From assembly GCA_000310025.1 (NCBI GenBank), contig FN649749.1, positions 16,871-80,870 on the forward strand: a DNA stretch of 64,000 nucleotides, given 5' to 3'. This document shows, one piece after another, positions 44,877 through 64,000 of the stretch (within the stretch, counting starts at the first letter, position 1; each line of letters opens with the position of its first letter). The notes beneath the pieces were generated by a model that did not search any database, was not told the origin of the DNA, and saw only the letters and a list, made by a program, of their open reading frames with translations. The position numbers were made by a program, and so were the translations under genes. Origin of the DNA: Ectocarpus siliculosus. Taxonomy: Eukaryota > Sar > Phaeophyceae > Ectocarpales > Ectocarpaceae.

Positions 44877-46560
44877 ATGTACGTCCGTTCGACCCCGACT
44901 CCAAGCGTTTTGTTCGCAAGTTTCAACGGGGGTAATGCTCCCCTCCACCGCCCCTCTCCTGTCACTCGACAGCAGGGCCAAGGCAAACAGCGAGGGCGAG
45001 CCCCCCGTCCGCCGCCGGCGCCTCCCCCGGGCGGGTATCGCATCCTAGTACTCGCGGGGATCCCGGGCAGCGGAAAATCCACTTTGGCTTCATTCCTAGA
45101 AGACATGGGTTGGTGGGTTTGCTGTTGTTTTCTTGGCAGAGTTCGTTAGAGAGACGTGGGAGGAGCACGACAGGTTTCCCGGCTGCTTCTCTGTGACTTC
45201 GATAGTACATACATAGAGGACGTGCGCGCACCCTGGCACCGAGAGCCACATCTTGCCGTTCGAACTACCGTGTATACCTTTTGCTGGTCCCCTACAGAGC
45301 GGATGGCTTGGCCATGGTTTAGGCGAAGGGTCCGAGCCCCGCGCCATATTCGGTTGTGTGTTCAAGGAAGCGTTTGCGTGGTGAGCGGGGAGGGGTCCCT
45401 CCACGTGTTGTGTGTACCGCAAGTGGACGAGAGCTATTGCCATACCCCGCTTGCATAGTTCTCAGTCGAGCTCGCTGTTGCCGCCCGCTCGCATCGTCAA
45501 TGAATCGTGGATTTTTTACGACAGGAGCTTAGTGAACCAGGACACTCTCGGGTCACGAGAAAAGTGCAGGCGCAGGGCGCAACAGGTCTTGGAGAAGGGG
45601 GGGCGAGTCCTCATTGACAGGTGCGGTTCCACGTTGTTTCGGGTACAAGTTCTGCCAAGGAGAGTGGAGCCGTGATTCGCGACAACACTTGAACCGTCTA
45701 GCTCTTGTTTGGAAACAGTTGAACCGTTGGCGTTTGTACCGGCTGTTAAAACCCGAGCGACTTTGTCCACTTGTTTGAATTTTGCACTGCGTACGGATCA
45801 TAAGCCAGTCAGTCACCCGCCGGAGCCATATTCTGCCGTATTTTTGGCTGTTACCCGTTGTGCTGCTTGTTGGCCCTGTTCCGTTTTTGACGAAATTACA
45901 CTCCTCGGCGGCGTTAAAAAACAAGGTGCAACTTCGACCAATCGCAGCGCGTGACCTGGCTTGACTTGGCCGTCTCCCTCTCTCTGCACAAGGATGCGTG
46001 CATCGCGGTGTGGCTGGACATCCCCATCGGTGAGGGCACCTACCTCTTTCCATTGTGCGCCTCGCAGGCCCCACAACAAGTCGCACTCTATATGTACTCC
46101 GACCTGAAGGAATCGTTTCCTTAGTCACGGCGGCCAATCCAAGCAAACACATTCTCAGCGACCAGCCTGAAGTCGTACCTGGAGTAGCACCAACGTCATC
46201 ATCAGGTACTGCGTTATGTTATACCGCTTCGTCATCCCTGCCCTCCCGCCTGCCCGACCGTGCAGACGTTTGCCAGGGCAGGGTTCAGAGTAGGGTCGGC
46301 CACCCCACTCTCGGAGCCGGGCTCGCTTCAGCGGGCATTGTGAAACGAGTTGCAAGGGATTTCCGTCCTCCGCATCGCAAGGAGGGTTTCCACACCGTGC
46401 TACGTTGCCACGGCGACCAAGACTTGTCCGAGGCAATTGCCCTCCTGTCTCTTACCGCAGGCTCGGATGGGGCGCCTGGAACGGAGCGGGCGCCCGCCCC
46501 ACCGGCGACTGCTGCCGGGAGTGATCGAGTTGGTGGAGATTTCGGTGGTGGCACTGGCTG
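44877..46560 (+). CDS. P-loop kinase region of the N4BP2-like gene
   Basis: Start ATG 44877 follows an in-frame TAA. About 50 residues rich in Pro/Arg precede the Walker A motif. The intron after 45112 (TTG|GTGGGT) splits Trp78, and the intron after 45620 splits the Arg of IDRCNFD. Both re-form in phase, which is strong support. The acidic residue expected to activate the hydroxyl (D of VNQD) and the DRCN block are present. The kinase ends near the QDLSEAIALLSL helix (about 46425-46460). Confidence 0.85.
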
Positions 46561-49500
46561 GCGGCGCGGCGTCGACAGCGTGGAGATGTTTCGGGACCAG
46601 TCTCTGGCGGAGGAAGGATCACAGTGGAACATCGATTCTTGTCCGCCGGGAGGAGTAGGCGCGGTTGCAACAGCTCCTGCCGTGCATCATGCTGTAGACA
46701 CCTTCTTCCCAGTTGAGAAGAGCGCTACGGCGGCGGGGATGGCCGCAAAACTGCCTGGAGCCGCGCCGGGGCAATGGGGCGTGACGTATCATACGCCAGC
46801 CGCAGCGGATGCTCCGATGACTCGACCAGCGGACGATTTCGGGCCGGTGTTGGCATGGGGAGAAGATCAACGGGCCGCGGAGGATACTGCAATACCGGAG
46901 GACGGTAGCGGGCCGGTGTTGGCATGGGGAGGGCAGCAGCAGGTCGGAGGTGGCGGTGCTGCTGGTCCTGTGGCACGGACGAGAGATGCCGTAGGCAACA
47001 ACGGGTGGACTGCCGCACATGACGCGACTAGCTATCCGTCCCTGCCCAGCGCCATGAACGGGAACAAAAGTGGCCGATTCGTAGGCAGCCTTCAGAAACA
47101 ATTGCCTCGTCGCCCAAAACAAAGAGGCTTCAAGTCCAGCAGTCTCAACTCGATTGCAAAACTGACCCCACAGTCGCAAGCAGAGGCTCCTGCTTCGGTG
47201 AAGCAGCCAGTAAAACCAAAGACGAGATTGCTAACGCCTACAGAGATTTCTTCGAGGTTTTCGGACTTGCAGGCCCCGCCACGGGTGCTTGCGCCTGAAG
47301 ACGTGGGCGTGGCCGCGTCGGCCGGAATCAATCGCTTGGAGACGGGGCCGGCTGCAACAGCAGCGGCGAAGCGAGGTAAGGACCATTCGTTTGCTCAACC
47401 GGTCGTGCTTGCTCTAGGACCGAACAGCTTTGAAGAATGGACTTCCCGCTCCACGCTCCCCATTCGAGGAAATGAGGAAAACAGGAACACGAGTAATAGT
47501 TCGTATCGATCGGAAGAAGCAGCAACCGCAGAAGGGGGACAGACTTTCGATCATCGCGAGCGTGTCAAGGCAGGAGCAGGGGATGACGACGACCAAACAG
47601 ACGGAGAGGAAGTCGACCTCGACGTCAGCGATGGGGAAGCTTTTTTCGTGCTGGAAGATATGTTTGGAGGCCTGCTGCCACCGGAAACCCTGGAAAATTT
47701 GTTCGCGGAGTCGGGGAAATATCTCGAAAAGGTTAGGCAAGAGAGGCCCTGGCATGTGACGGCAGATGTTGAGGGTCATATGCTGTTGCATTTTCCTGTT
47801 GTTGTAATCCCCGCCACCCCTTTTGTCTTGGCCATTATCAAGCTGCTACGCTCTCCTCAACGACGCCTACGTGCACCGCAAGGATGTGACTCTTCTGTTG
47901 AAAGGTTTCGTCTCGATAGCACATCCACCCGTCTACCCCCGATGGCTATAACCAGGCCGTAAAAGAGGGATTCAAGGTCTGTGAGGGCTTGTGGGGCCAG
48001 GGAGAAGCCATAACCTTCCCGAACAGCCCGTCGTCAGACGGATCCACGACGGACGACTTCCTGACTCCAAGCACCAGCGCCGGCACCGACGTTAGCACCA
48101 ACGAAAATGGTTCCGAGTCTTGGGACGACGAGACCCATGGAGAGTTCGCGGACGTATCACACTGGACGCACAAGCAGGTACTGGAACCAAACGCTCCGTC
48201 GAAGAACTAGTGGTCGCTTCAGTTTGCATCGCGACGGGGCTGATCACTCTCATGGCCATTCTCCAAGTCTTGTCCGGTTTGTTTGGCAGCCGTAATAGTG
48301 GCGCATTCCCCCCTGACTTACACACGAGCAGATATTTGATATTTTAAGCCCTAATAGTGGCACACACGATCACATGGTGTTTGTAGGCCTCACCTTTCCA
48401 AACCTCGTCATTCGCCCCTCTCACACGTGGCCACCCCACTCTTGCACGTGGTTCCAGGTTGATACGCTGACCGAGCTCTGCTTGGCTTTCGAAGCAACAA
48501 TCTCTCGTGAGACTATCATCGCGGCTCTCACAGCTTCCAACCACGATGCAACGTCTGCTGCGCAGCTACTCTTAGACCCGGGGCCTGCAAACCCAAGGGA
48601 AAGGGGTGAGGGAAGGCGAAGCCGTCGATATGGAGGAGTTGCGCAGCGCGAACGCAAAGCGCGCCCTCCCCGGTATGACGGTTGCTTGCCGACCGCCACA
48701 TTGCTGGGCGCGACATGTGGCGTTGACCACAGAGCGGGAGCTCTCGGCGAGAGGGGGTGGGAGGAGGAGGATGCCGAGGGAGAGGAGGAGGAGGAGGAGG
48801 AAGGGGACGAGGGGTTAACCTCCGAAGAGTATCGCACCCGCGCGAACGCGGCGGCGGAGCTGATGAAGGCTTGGTTTCAGAAGGCTGCCGAGGCTTTCAC
48901 GAGAGGGGGGCGGTGAGTCTTGTCGCAATCTCCCCGCAGTTTTTCTGTAAATCCCCGATATTTTGAGAAACTCTTGCTTTAGATGCAGGTGGGGCGGAGC
49001 CACCGACATAGTGTTATACATCTCATGCCATGCGTCCCAGCAGCGTCGGCTTGAGAATGACGGTAGGCGTTGTTCGATTTGCTGGGATCTTCATGCTATT
49101 AACCGTAAACCTTGCGTACCACATCCCCGTCGAGTTCGCCTTCAATAATGGTTACATCCCGTTTTTCACAACCTTCAGGCAAAATACGGGGGCTGCCAGA
49201 ATCTACATTCCTATCTGTCGACGAGGTCACTACGAAACACACCTTTTACGGTCCATCTGAAGGACAAGTGCGGTTTTTGGGGTCCAAATGTCATCACCCG
49301 GGTGTATTTCACATTTCATCGATGACAGAGTAACCAACACGCCAATTATGTACTCGGCCATCAACCCGTTTGTTTTGGCCAAGGATATTCCCATCCTGCC
49401 AACTGCTTTGATCAATGTCTTATCCTGGTCTCGTGGTGGTCGTTCCTGCCGGTTAGAAATGGAGGCGCGGCAGCTGCTGATCCTTCGAGGATTGGGCAGC

Positions 49501-50961
49501 GCTGGAAGAAAAGTATGGAGACGGCCAACCTGCGAGCTGCCCGGGAAGCGTTCCGAGAGAGAAACCCGTTAATCAGGGTGGGACATACCCGTGACGGCGT
49601 CGCGGTACTCAAGGTAATTGTTTCCCCTCTTGTCCACCACCAAGATCCCCACCCACAATGTGTGCACCTTCAATCCATGAAGGACCTTCAATCCACGAAG
49701 GACCTTCAATCCATGAAGGAAGAAGCACGCGTTGTTAAGGCCACGATCAAGTCGAAAAGCTCCCATCATCCACCCACGGGGCTCCGTGATGGTATTTCGG
49801 GCTTCAGAGGTACCCAAGTTATTCTGTGTGGCCCCACCCTCTTCTGGGAGTCCCCTGCAAGGCATTCTCTGCCAGTATAGCCTCGATACAGAGCGTTGGC
49901 GTTGGCTTGTTGTCTCCATTGCAGCAGCTTGACCCTCTCTGTGGATCCCATTTGCTGTTGTGGTACACCGTCGAGATCGAGCTGCACCTAGTTTCGTGCT
50001 CGTGCACGCTGTTTGGCACGAATGATCGCCCACACCGCCGAAAGCGAGAACGGCTTCCAATCAAAGCTCTCGAAGACGCTCGTACGTAGTGACCACATTG
50101 GTGAGCGGTGAGCAGCCAGAATCGCACCAGGCGGTAAGTATATTCGGACCCCTGATGTGGTTCGCGCGACAAGACCTACATACCATGACGGTATCTGCGT
50201 TGACAACGGCATGGCCTTGATGCGAATCTCGCTGGTTGTAGGAATTTCCAACTGTTAAGACCTCACCAACGATAAAGGCATGGCAAGTTAATTGGCGAGG
50301 CCTTTGATTGATTCTGAGCCTGCCCAACTTATGTTTTTTTCTGTGGAAGTTCCTCACTTTGTTTATCGCGTGGCGACTACTTCATTCTCAACAAATGTCA
50401 GTGCCTGTCTCAGTGCCTTGATTACCCCCCCCGCCGCCCAATCGTGACCCTCGTGGGAACACATGTGTGTTGGATCAGGTGCTGCGACTCCCGGAGCCAT
50501 CCCAATGCTCTACTCCCGGCCAGCTGTCAGTAGACTTGCATCTGCTGCGCAGAGCAGAGGCCCTAAACGTTCTCGAAACGGTTCTGCACGCCATCCGACG
50601 GAGAGCGGGTGAACACACCGGGGTGCTCGTCAATGGACCTCGGGCTCCCAAGCCATCCCAACAACACAAAGAGCATCCCGGCGTAGTCGCTGCTCCTGGT
50701 GGCCATACGGAACCATCCTCCTCGGGTGCTTCGTACACGCCGCCGGCCGCACAACAAGGAGAGGGGCTGCAACATGATCGTGTGATGAGCGTGCTGAAAT
50801 TTGCGTCGCTCGAGGTGGTGGTAGGGAGAGGTGCCCACAGCGTGGCCGGCGTTCCCCGTCTGAGGCCGTGCGTAATGGGTTACCTGGCAGGGAAAGGGTT
50901 CCGGGCGGAGGCGGTAGAAGGGGACAAGGGGAAAGGGGTTGTCGTAGTGGGGCTTACGTGA
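44877..50961 (+). CDS. N4BP2-like protein: PNK-type P-loop kinase, CUE-like, DUF1771 and SMR domains
   Basis: Exons 44877-45112, 45525-45620, 45926-46029, 46266-47731, about 47843-48177, 48458-48912, 49457-49613 and 50479-50961 (TGA), roughly 1,100 aa. Kinase part: Walker A LAGIPGSGKSTLA, then WSLVNQDTLGSREKC, VLIDRCNFDQSQRVTW, AVWLDIPI and RVGHPTLGAG...FRPPHRKEGF, the order seen in polynucleotide-kinase-like domains. A long Gly/Ala/Pro-rich linker follows, then a CUE-like helix set (LEDMFGGLLPPETLENLFAE) and a second one (LTELCLAFEATISRETIIAA). DUF1771 (EEYRTRANAAAELMKAWF, SMETANLRAAREAF) comes next, then SMR. Human N4BP2 has the same parts in another order (CUE first). A nucleic-acid role, nicking by SMR and 5' phosphorylation, is inferred from the families. 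The fifth exon has a frame problem. Confidence 0.83.
46460..47640 (+). other. Low-complexity linker of the N4BP2-like protein, with an internal duplication
   Basis: About 390 residues rich in Gly, Ala, Pro and Ser, with no domain. A segment is repeated at the protein level: DDFGPVLAWGEDQ near 46836 and EDGSGPVLAWGGQQ near 46900. Confidence 0.65.
48458..49613 (+). CDS. Second CUE-like segment and DUF1771 of the N4BP2-like gene
   Basis: Exon 48458-48912 opens with VDTLTELCLAFEATISRETI and SNHDATSAAQLLLD, the three-helix pattern of CUE/UBA-like modules. A Glu-rich run (E7) follows, and then the first DUF1771 helix. It ends GGGCG|GTGAGT. Exon 49457-49613 completes the Arg codon and carries the second DUF1771 helix. 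DUF1771 normally precedes SMR, as here. A GTGAGG inside 48606 could be an alternative donor. Confidence 0.78.
49668..49729 (+). repeat. 18-bp tandem repeat in an intron
   Basis: CCTTCAATCCATGAAGGA is repeated about three times with one or two changes, in the intron before the SMR exon. Each unit is nearly palindromic (TCCTTCAT-like), so a small hairpin is possible. Confidence 0.8.
50479..50961 (+). CDS. SMR-domain terminal exon of the N4BP2-like gene
   Basis: VDLHLLRRAEALNVLETVLH matches SMR motif 1 (DLHGL is DLHLL here). VVGRGAHSVAGVPRLRPCV matches motif 2 (GxHSxxGxxRLxPxV). The domain closes with GVVVVGLT and TGA 50959-50961. Between the two motifs lies an insert of about 65 residues, Pro/Ser/Gly-rich (GPRAPKPSQQHKEHP...), which the compact family fold lacks; it probably loops out. 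Confidence 0.9.
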   Translation: MLRLPEPSQCSTPGQLSVDLHLLRRAEALNVLETVLHAIRRRAGEHTGVLVNGPRAPKPSQQHKEHPGVVAAPGGHTEPSSSGASYTPPAAQQGEGLQHDRVMSVLKFASLEVVVGRGAHSVAGVPRLRPCVMGYLAGKGFRAEAVEGDKGKGVVVVGLT

Positions 50962-53480
50962 GAGGTGCTCTCCTTGCTCCTGAAAGTTGTACCGTTTCGT
51001 ACTTGGACTATGTAGATGGAAACAAATGTGTTGGTCTTGTGTCGGTGACGTGCTTCGGAATATCTTCGGGAGGTATTCTTTGATGTACGGGTAAGAGGTC
51101 AGTGATGTACAGTAGTTACAGTAGTCTTGGTGAGATTCCAGGACACCCCAACTTACGAACCTCTTATTTTGCCCCGAGGCTCGTTTCTTAATTCCTCTGT
51201 GGGGTAGCCCAACATCGACTATTTATATCGGTTTTGTGTAGGATTTTTAACTGAGCATGTATTCTGAAGTTCAAGTGCTTCAACTTGTCTTGTTTTGAGC
51301 CTGAATTCCTTAACTCCCAGGTTTGAGTGGTGGCACGCTACTGTACTGCTGTGATTCTTACGTCGACCTGTCATCCACTGGTGTAGTGCAGATCCATCCC
51401 CAGTTCTTGGCACGTTGTGGACGATAGGGCGATCTTGAAAGCAGTAAATAAGTGCTTCGTTCCCGCAAGGCGTCACCATATTGCTCTACCTACTCGACCC
51501 TTTTTTTCCTAGCCGAGTGAACGGGTTGGTACGTTAGCTGGTGCTTATAGTGTTTCTTGGGTGAATTGCGTTTTGTAGTCTACTGGATGGAGTATTTAAG
51601 TACTACTAATGAATCGGCGTTGCCGGCAAGTGAGTAGGTGGTGAATAACAAATTGCTCTGATGTCATCGCACAGAGGTTGTATTGCTTGGCGCCCATACA
51701 TAGAGAGAGACCACTACAACACCCGCATCCGTTCAACAGAATAACTGCTGTGGTACCAAGTGGTATCCACAATCGATCTTCTTGATCAGTACATGCGTTT
51801 CGTGTGCAAAGACTATGTATCACGTTCAATTATTTGGCGACTTGTTTATGTTGCTTGTTGTGTGCCACACGAACGTGCGCTATCAACCTTCACCTCGCCC
51901 ATGAGGCTTGCGCATAATTGAAGGTGTTTATCAGACTCCCCTTGGATTGGGTTTCAACGCTCGTTTGCTCCACAACAAAAGACGTGTTGAGCTACTGCTG
52001 TGCGTTGAATAGGACCGTTCCGCGGACCCCTCGCTTCTCAAATTATCTATTTCTGGATCATATGTCCAAGTTCTAAATCTTGCCGATCTTTCCTCCCCCG
52101 AAACACCTTGGTTTTTTGGTTCCTCAACTTCGTACTATCACAATAACGTAGGTACCGTAGGAGCGAGTCAGGAAGAACACATTAGTAATTAGCTTATGGT
52201 GCTTACGCATATGGTCGACCAATAATGTCTCTGCTGTCTGCTGTTTGTGCAGGACATGCTTTTCAATGTCCCCTCCCCTTCCTTTATAGGTGGTCAAAAT
52301 GTATCTGCGGTTAGCAACAACACATTGAAGTCATACTTCAAGTGTAGTCAACTCCGGCTGTCGGATCGGGGGTGATGATGAGCGGCGCGAGCACTGGACT
52401 TCGGAGAGTTCAACTCAGTCATGGGCTTACTGGCTGCTGCGCATGTGGGGACATCAGTTGCAAGGGACTGCACATGCATGCAGATGTCAAGTCGGAGTTC
52501 AGTCAACCAACCATACACACACGCATTTCTTCCATGATTGGGCGGAGCCCCCCCGTTGTTCTGTTCGCCTTGCGCAGCTTGTTCCACACCCAACACCAAA
52601 CACTCCCTGTCACCTGGGGTGTACTGCTGTTTAGCTACAGGACACAAAGGAGAAAGCACCAGCAGCGCCGAACACCAGCGAACTTAAGGAATACACCTGC
52701 CAGTGCTTCTTGCTCCCTGCTTTCTTTTATTCTGTGCAAGGTGAGAACGACGACAAGCTTATCTGTCCGCCGGCTTACTTTCTTCCCTTCTACAGGCTTG
52801 TATGCTGCCCCCTGTGACGGTAGCGCTACATAGGTTACCCACGTTTGCGGTTATCACAGCTCACAGTGCACCTCCTCAGAATGCAACTATTGTTAAGTTT
52901 GGATGTCTGTGCGTCCGAGGGTTCAGCTCCAAAGTGAATTGCGCCGCTTCTGTGTGTCTCCAGAATGTCAGACTTCAAAAGAACACTTCAACCTGCGTAC
53001 ACGCCGTTGCCACAGAGCTCGCGTTTCGCGTACTTCATTCCACGTCGGTGCAACAAGTGTACTACTGTAGCCTGTATCTTCAAGTGTGTGTATTTTCTAA
53101 AAGTAAAAGCACTGGAGGAGCACAGCGGTGTCAAATGTCTTGGTCATTTGCCGCTCCCATGTTGTGCGGCGTTGGCAGCAAGCCAATATGAGCGTTCTTG
53201 TATGTACTCTTGACACGTAATCAGCAGCGATTCGTCCATCAATGTATGTAGGCTTCACGTCGTGTTGCGCCCGTTGTTGCGTTGGTTCAGCAGCCACAGC
53301 GCCTAGGTACAGGTTCTCCGCACTCAAGCGTATTTGTCACTCGGAAGTGGCTTCGCTGGTAGATTTCCCAGCCCTTGGCACACGTCGCGCGCATCTCTCA
53401 ACAGCAGCATATTCCTCCGGTCTTGACGTTTGCAACCGACGTATGCATACTTCGAAGTAATATCATGGTACACCGCAGCA
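50962..53480. other. Intergenic region without supported genes
   Basis: About 2.5 kb between the N4BP2-like stop and the BRO1 gene. The first part is AT-richer and probably contains the 3' UTR. An open frame of 153 codons at 52372-52833 has no splice support, domain or coding-like composition. No RNA gene was recognised. Confidence 0.5.
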
Positions 53481-53695
53481 ATCATCGCAGGACAGATGTT
53501 GTGCATTCCATTCAGTAAAGACTGAAGAATCCATCTACTGGGTGTACGTTTTGGCATACCTCCCGCTGTGGGTGTATACCACCATCGCAGGACAGGATGC
53601 TGAGCATTCCGTTCAAGAAAAACGGGTAAGTCCATCGACGTTTGTGCAAACTGACCGCTGTATACTATGGTGCTACCATCGCAGGGTAGGACAGG

Positions 53696-63144
<9,449 letters not shown>

Positions 63145-63258
63145 GTATCTACGGCGAAGCACCCCTTTTTCGTGCTGGGATATAGTTGTTGATAGTGGTG
63201 GTGTTGGTGGTTGTTGTTGTTGTCGTGAATGTTGTTGTTGTCATCATCGCCATGGTCG

Positions 63259-63301
<43 letters not shown>

Positions 63302-63601
63302 GGATGCCAAGATGACACAGGTTCAAGAGTACGTCAAGAACAGGAACGGCGGCGAAGCACCCCTTTTTCGTGCTGGCATGTAGTTGTCGCGTTGTTCGTG
63401 TTATTGCTGTTGCGGTTGTCGCTGTTGTTTGTGTGTTCACGTTAAAATTCATGCCGTTCTCTGATAAGATAGATCAGCACCCTCTAGCATCTGTACCGAT
63501 CCAACGGACGCGGACGCCATGCGTGGTCACCGGATAAACGCCACCCAAAGCAGAGGGTGCACCCGAGGAACATGAAGAGAGCAGAAGAGGGTTTTCGCAT
63601 A

Positions 63602-63788
63602 CGGTGGGGGGGGGCGGTTTAGCGACCCCTACAGTAGTGTCACGACGAAATGGCCGATATTCAGGGCAAGTCGCTAAACTGAACTACCGATTAGTATAGA
63701 AGTAGCAGTTACACTACCGGAGTGCGTCGGTGCGACGTGGTTTTGTTGTCGCTAAACAGGGCATGTCGCTAGACCGGGCCCACTGCTG
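63602..63788. mobile_element. GGTTTAGCG-type inverted-repeat element, copy 3
   Basis: Bounded by TA (63600-63601 and 63789-63790). The left part has CGGTTTAGCGAC and the right terminus GTCGCTAGACCGGGCCCACT. Internal TGTCACGACG and TATTCAGGGCA are shared with copies at 19.3 and 21.0 kb. Confidence 0.6.
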
Positions 63789-64000
63789 TACACGTGGTAC
63801 TCTTTTGAAGATAACACAACTTTGCGGAAGGCCGGGTAGAAGCGCTAGACATGCCGGCTAGAACCGCTACACTGCTGTTCCGTGTTTGAGGCGGCCGCTA
63901 TTTCTGTGCTGCAAACACGTACATACCTACCCTCGGACTGTTCATGACAACAGTCCAGTTGAAAACTGAAAAGTCGTGACGTGCTTGAGAGTGCTTTCGA
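63789..64000. other. Intronic or intergenic end of window
   Basis: No exon recognised. The BRO1 gene should continue to the right, since its last exon in view ends mid-codon. Confidence 0.5.

Noticed and set aside
52372-52833. 153-codon open frame
   Set aside because: No domain, no splice context, poor coding composition; lies in a repeat-poor intergenic stretch where such a frame can occur by chance.

Overview
The window looks like nuclear DNA from a multicellular stramenopile, most likely a brown alga of the Ectocarpus type. The evidence is many short exons (about 40-150 bp) separated by GT-AG introns of a few hundred bp to several kb, moderately high GC, Ala/Gly/Ser-rich low-complexity protein segments, many C-runs, (CT)n and (TTG)n tracts, and a 100-N scaffold gap. 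The species is inferred from style, not from a marker gene. Exon models were built by hand by joining coding blocks at GT-AG sites and requiring reading-phase agreement across each junction.

Layout. (1) 1-28634, + strand: one very large gene entering from the left. It has a PDZ domain, a long array of IQ (calmodulin-binding) motifs, a charged coiled-coil region, and an Ala-rich exon with a CxxC...CxxC pair and an acidic tail. One of its introns carries a complete Ty1/copia element (11129-17933; identical 191-bp LTRs, TCTTT target duplication), and another carries an antisense tRNA-Asp(GUC). A scaffold gap at 24204-24303 is flanked by two versions of the same sequence. (2) About 29370-32480, - strand: a multi-exon gene of unknown function. 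(3) 34610-38813, + strand: a complete six-exon RibD-type reductase of riboflavin synthesis (340 aa). (4) 40158-42447, - strand: a complete three-exon DUF4604/KIAA1143-like protein (242 aa). (5) 44877-50961, + strand: an N4BP2-like protein with a polynucleotide-kinase-type P-loop domain, two CUE-like segments, DUF1771 and a C-terminal SMR domain. (6) 53696 to beyond 63144, + strand: the first 14 exons of a BRO1-domain ALIX/PDCD6IP-like ESCRT protein that runs out of the window.

The host genes are not functionally linked as a cluster; this is an ordinary eukaryotic neighbourhood. Between and inside them lies much mobile and repetitive DNA: the copia element, a pair of related LTRs fused tail-to-tail as a palindrome (43842-44289), short TA-flanked inverted-repeat elements (28640-28860, 60942-61132, and a GGTTTAGCG family near 19.3, 21.0 and 63.7 kb), minisatellites and a roughly 390-bp (CT)n tract. 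No convincing new defence or biosynthetic system was seen. The most unusual items are the exon-modular IQ array, the copia insertion that splits an IQ motif's intron, the one-base lesion in the RT active-site codon, the LTR palindrome, the triplicated BRO1 start region and the false duplication at the gap.
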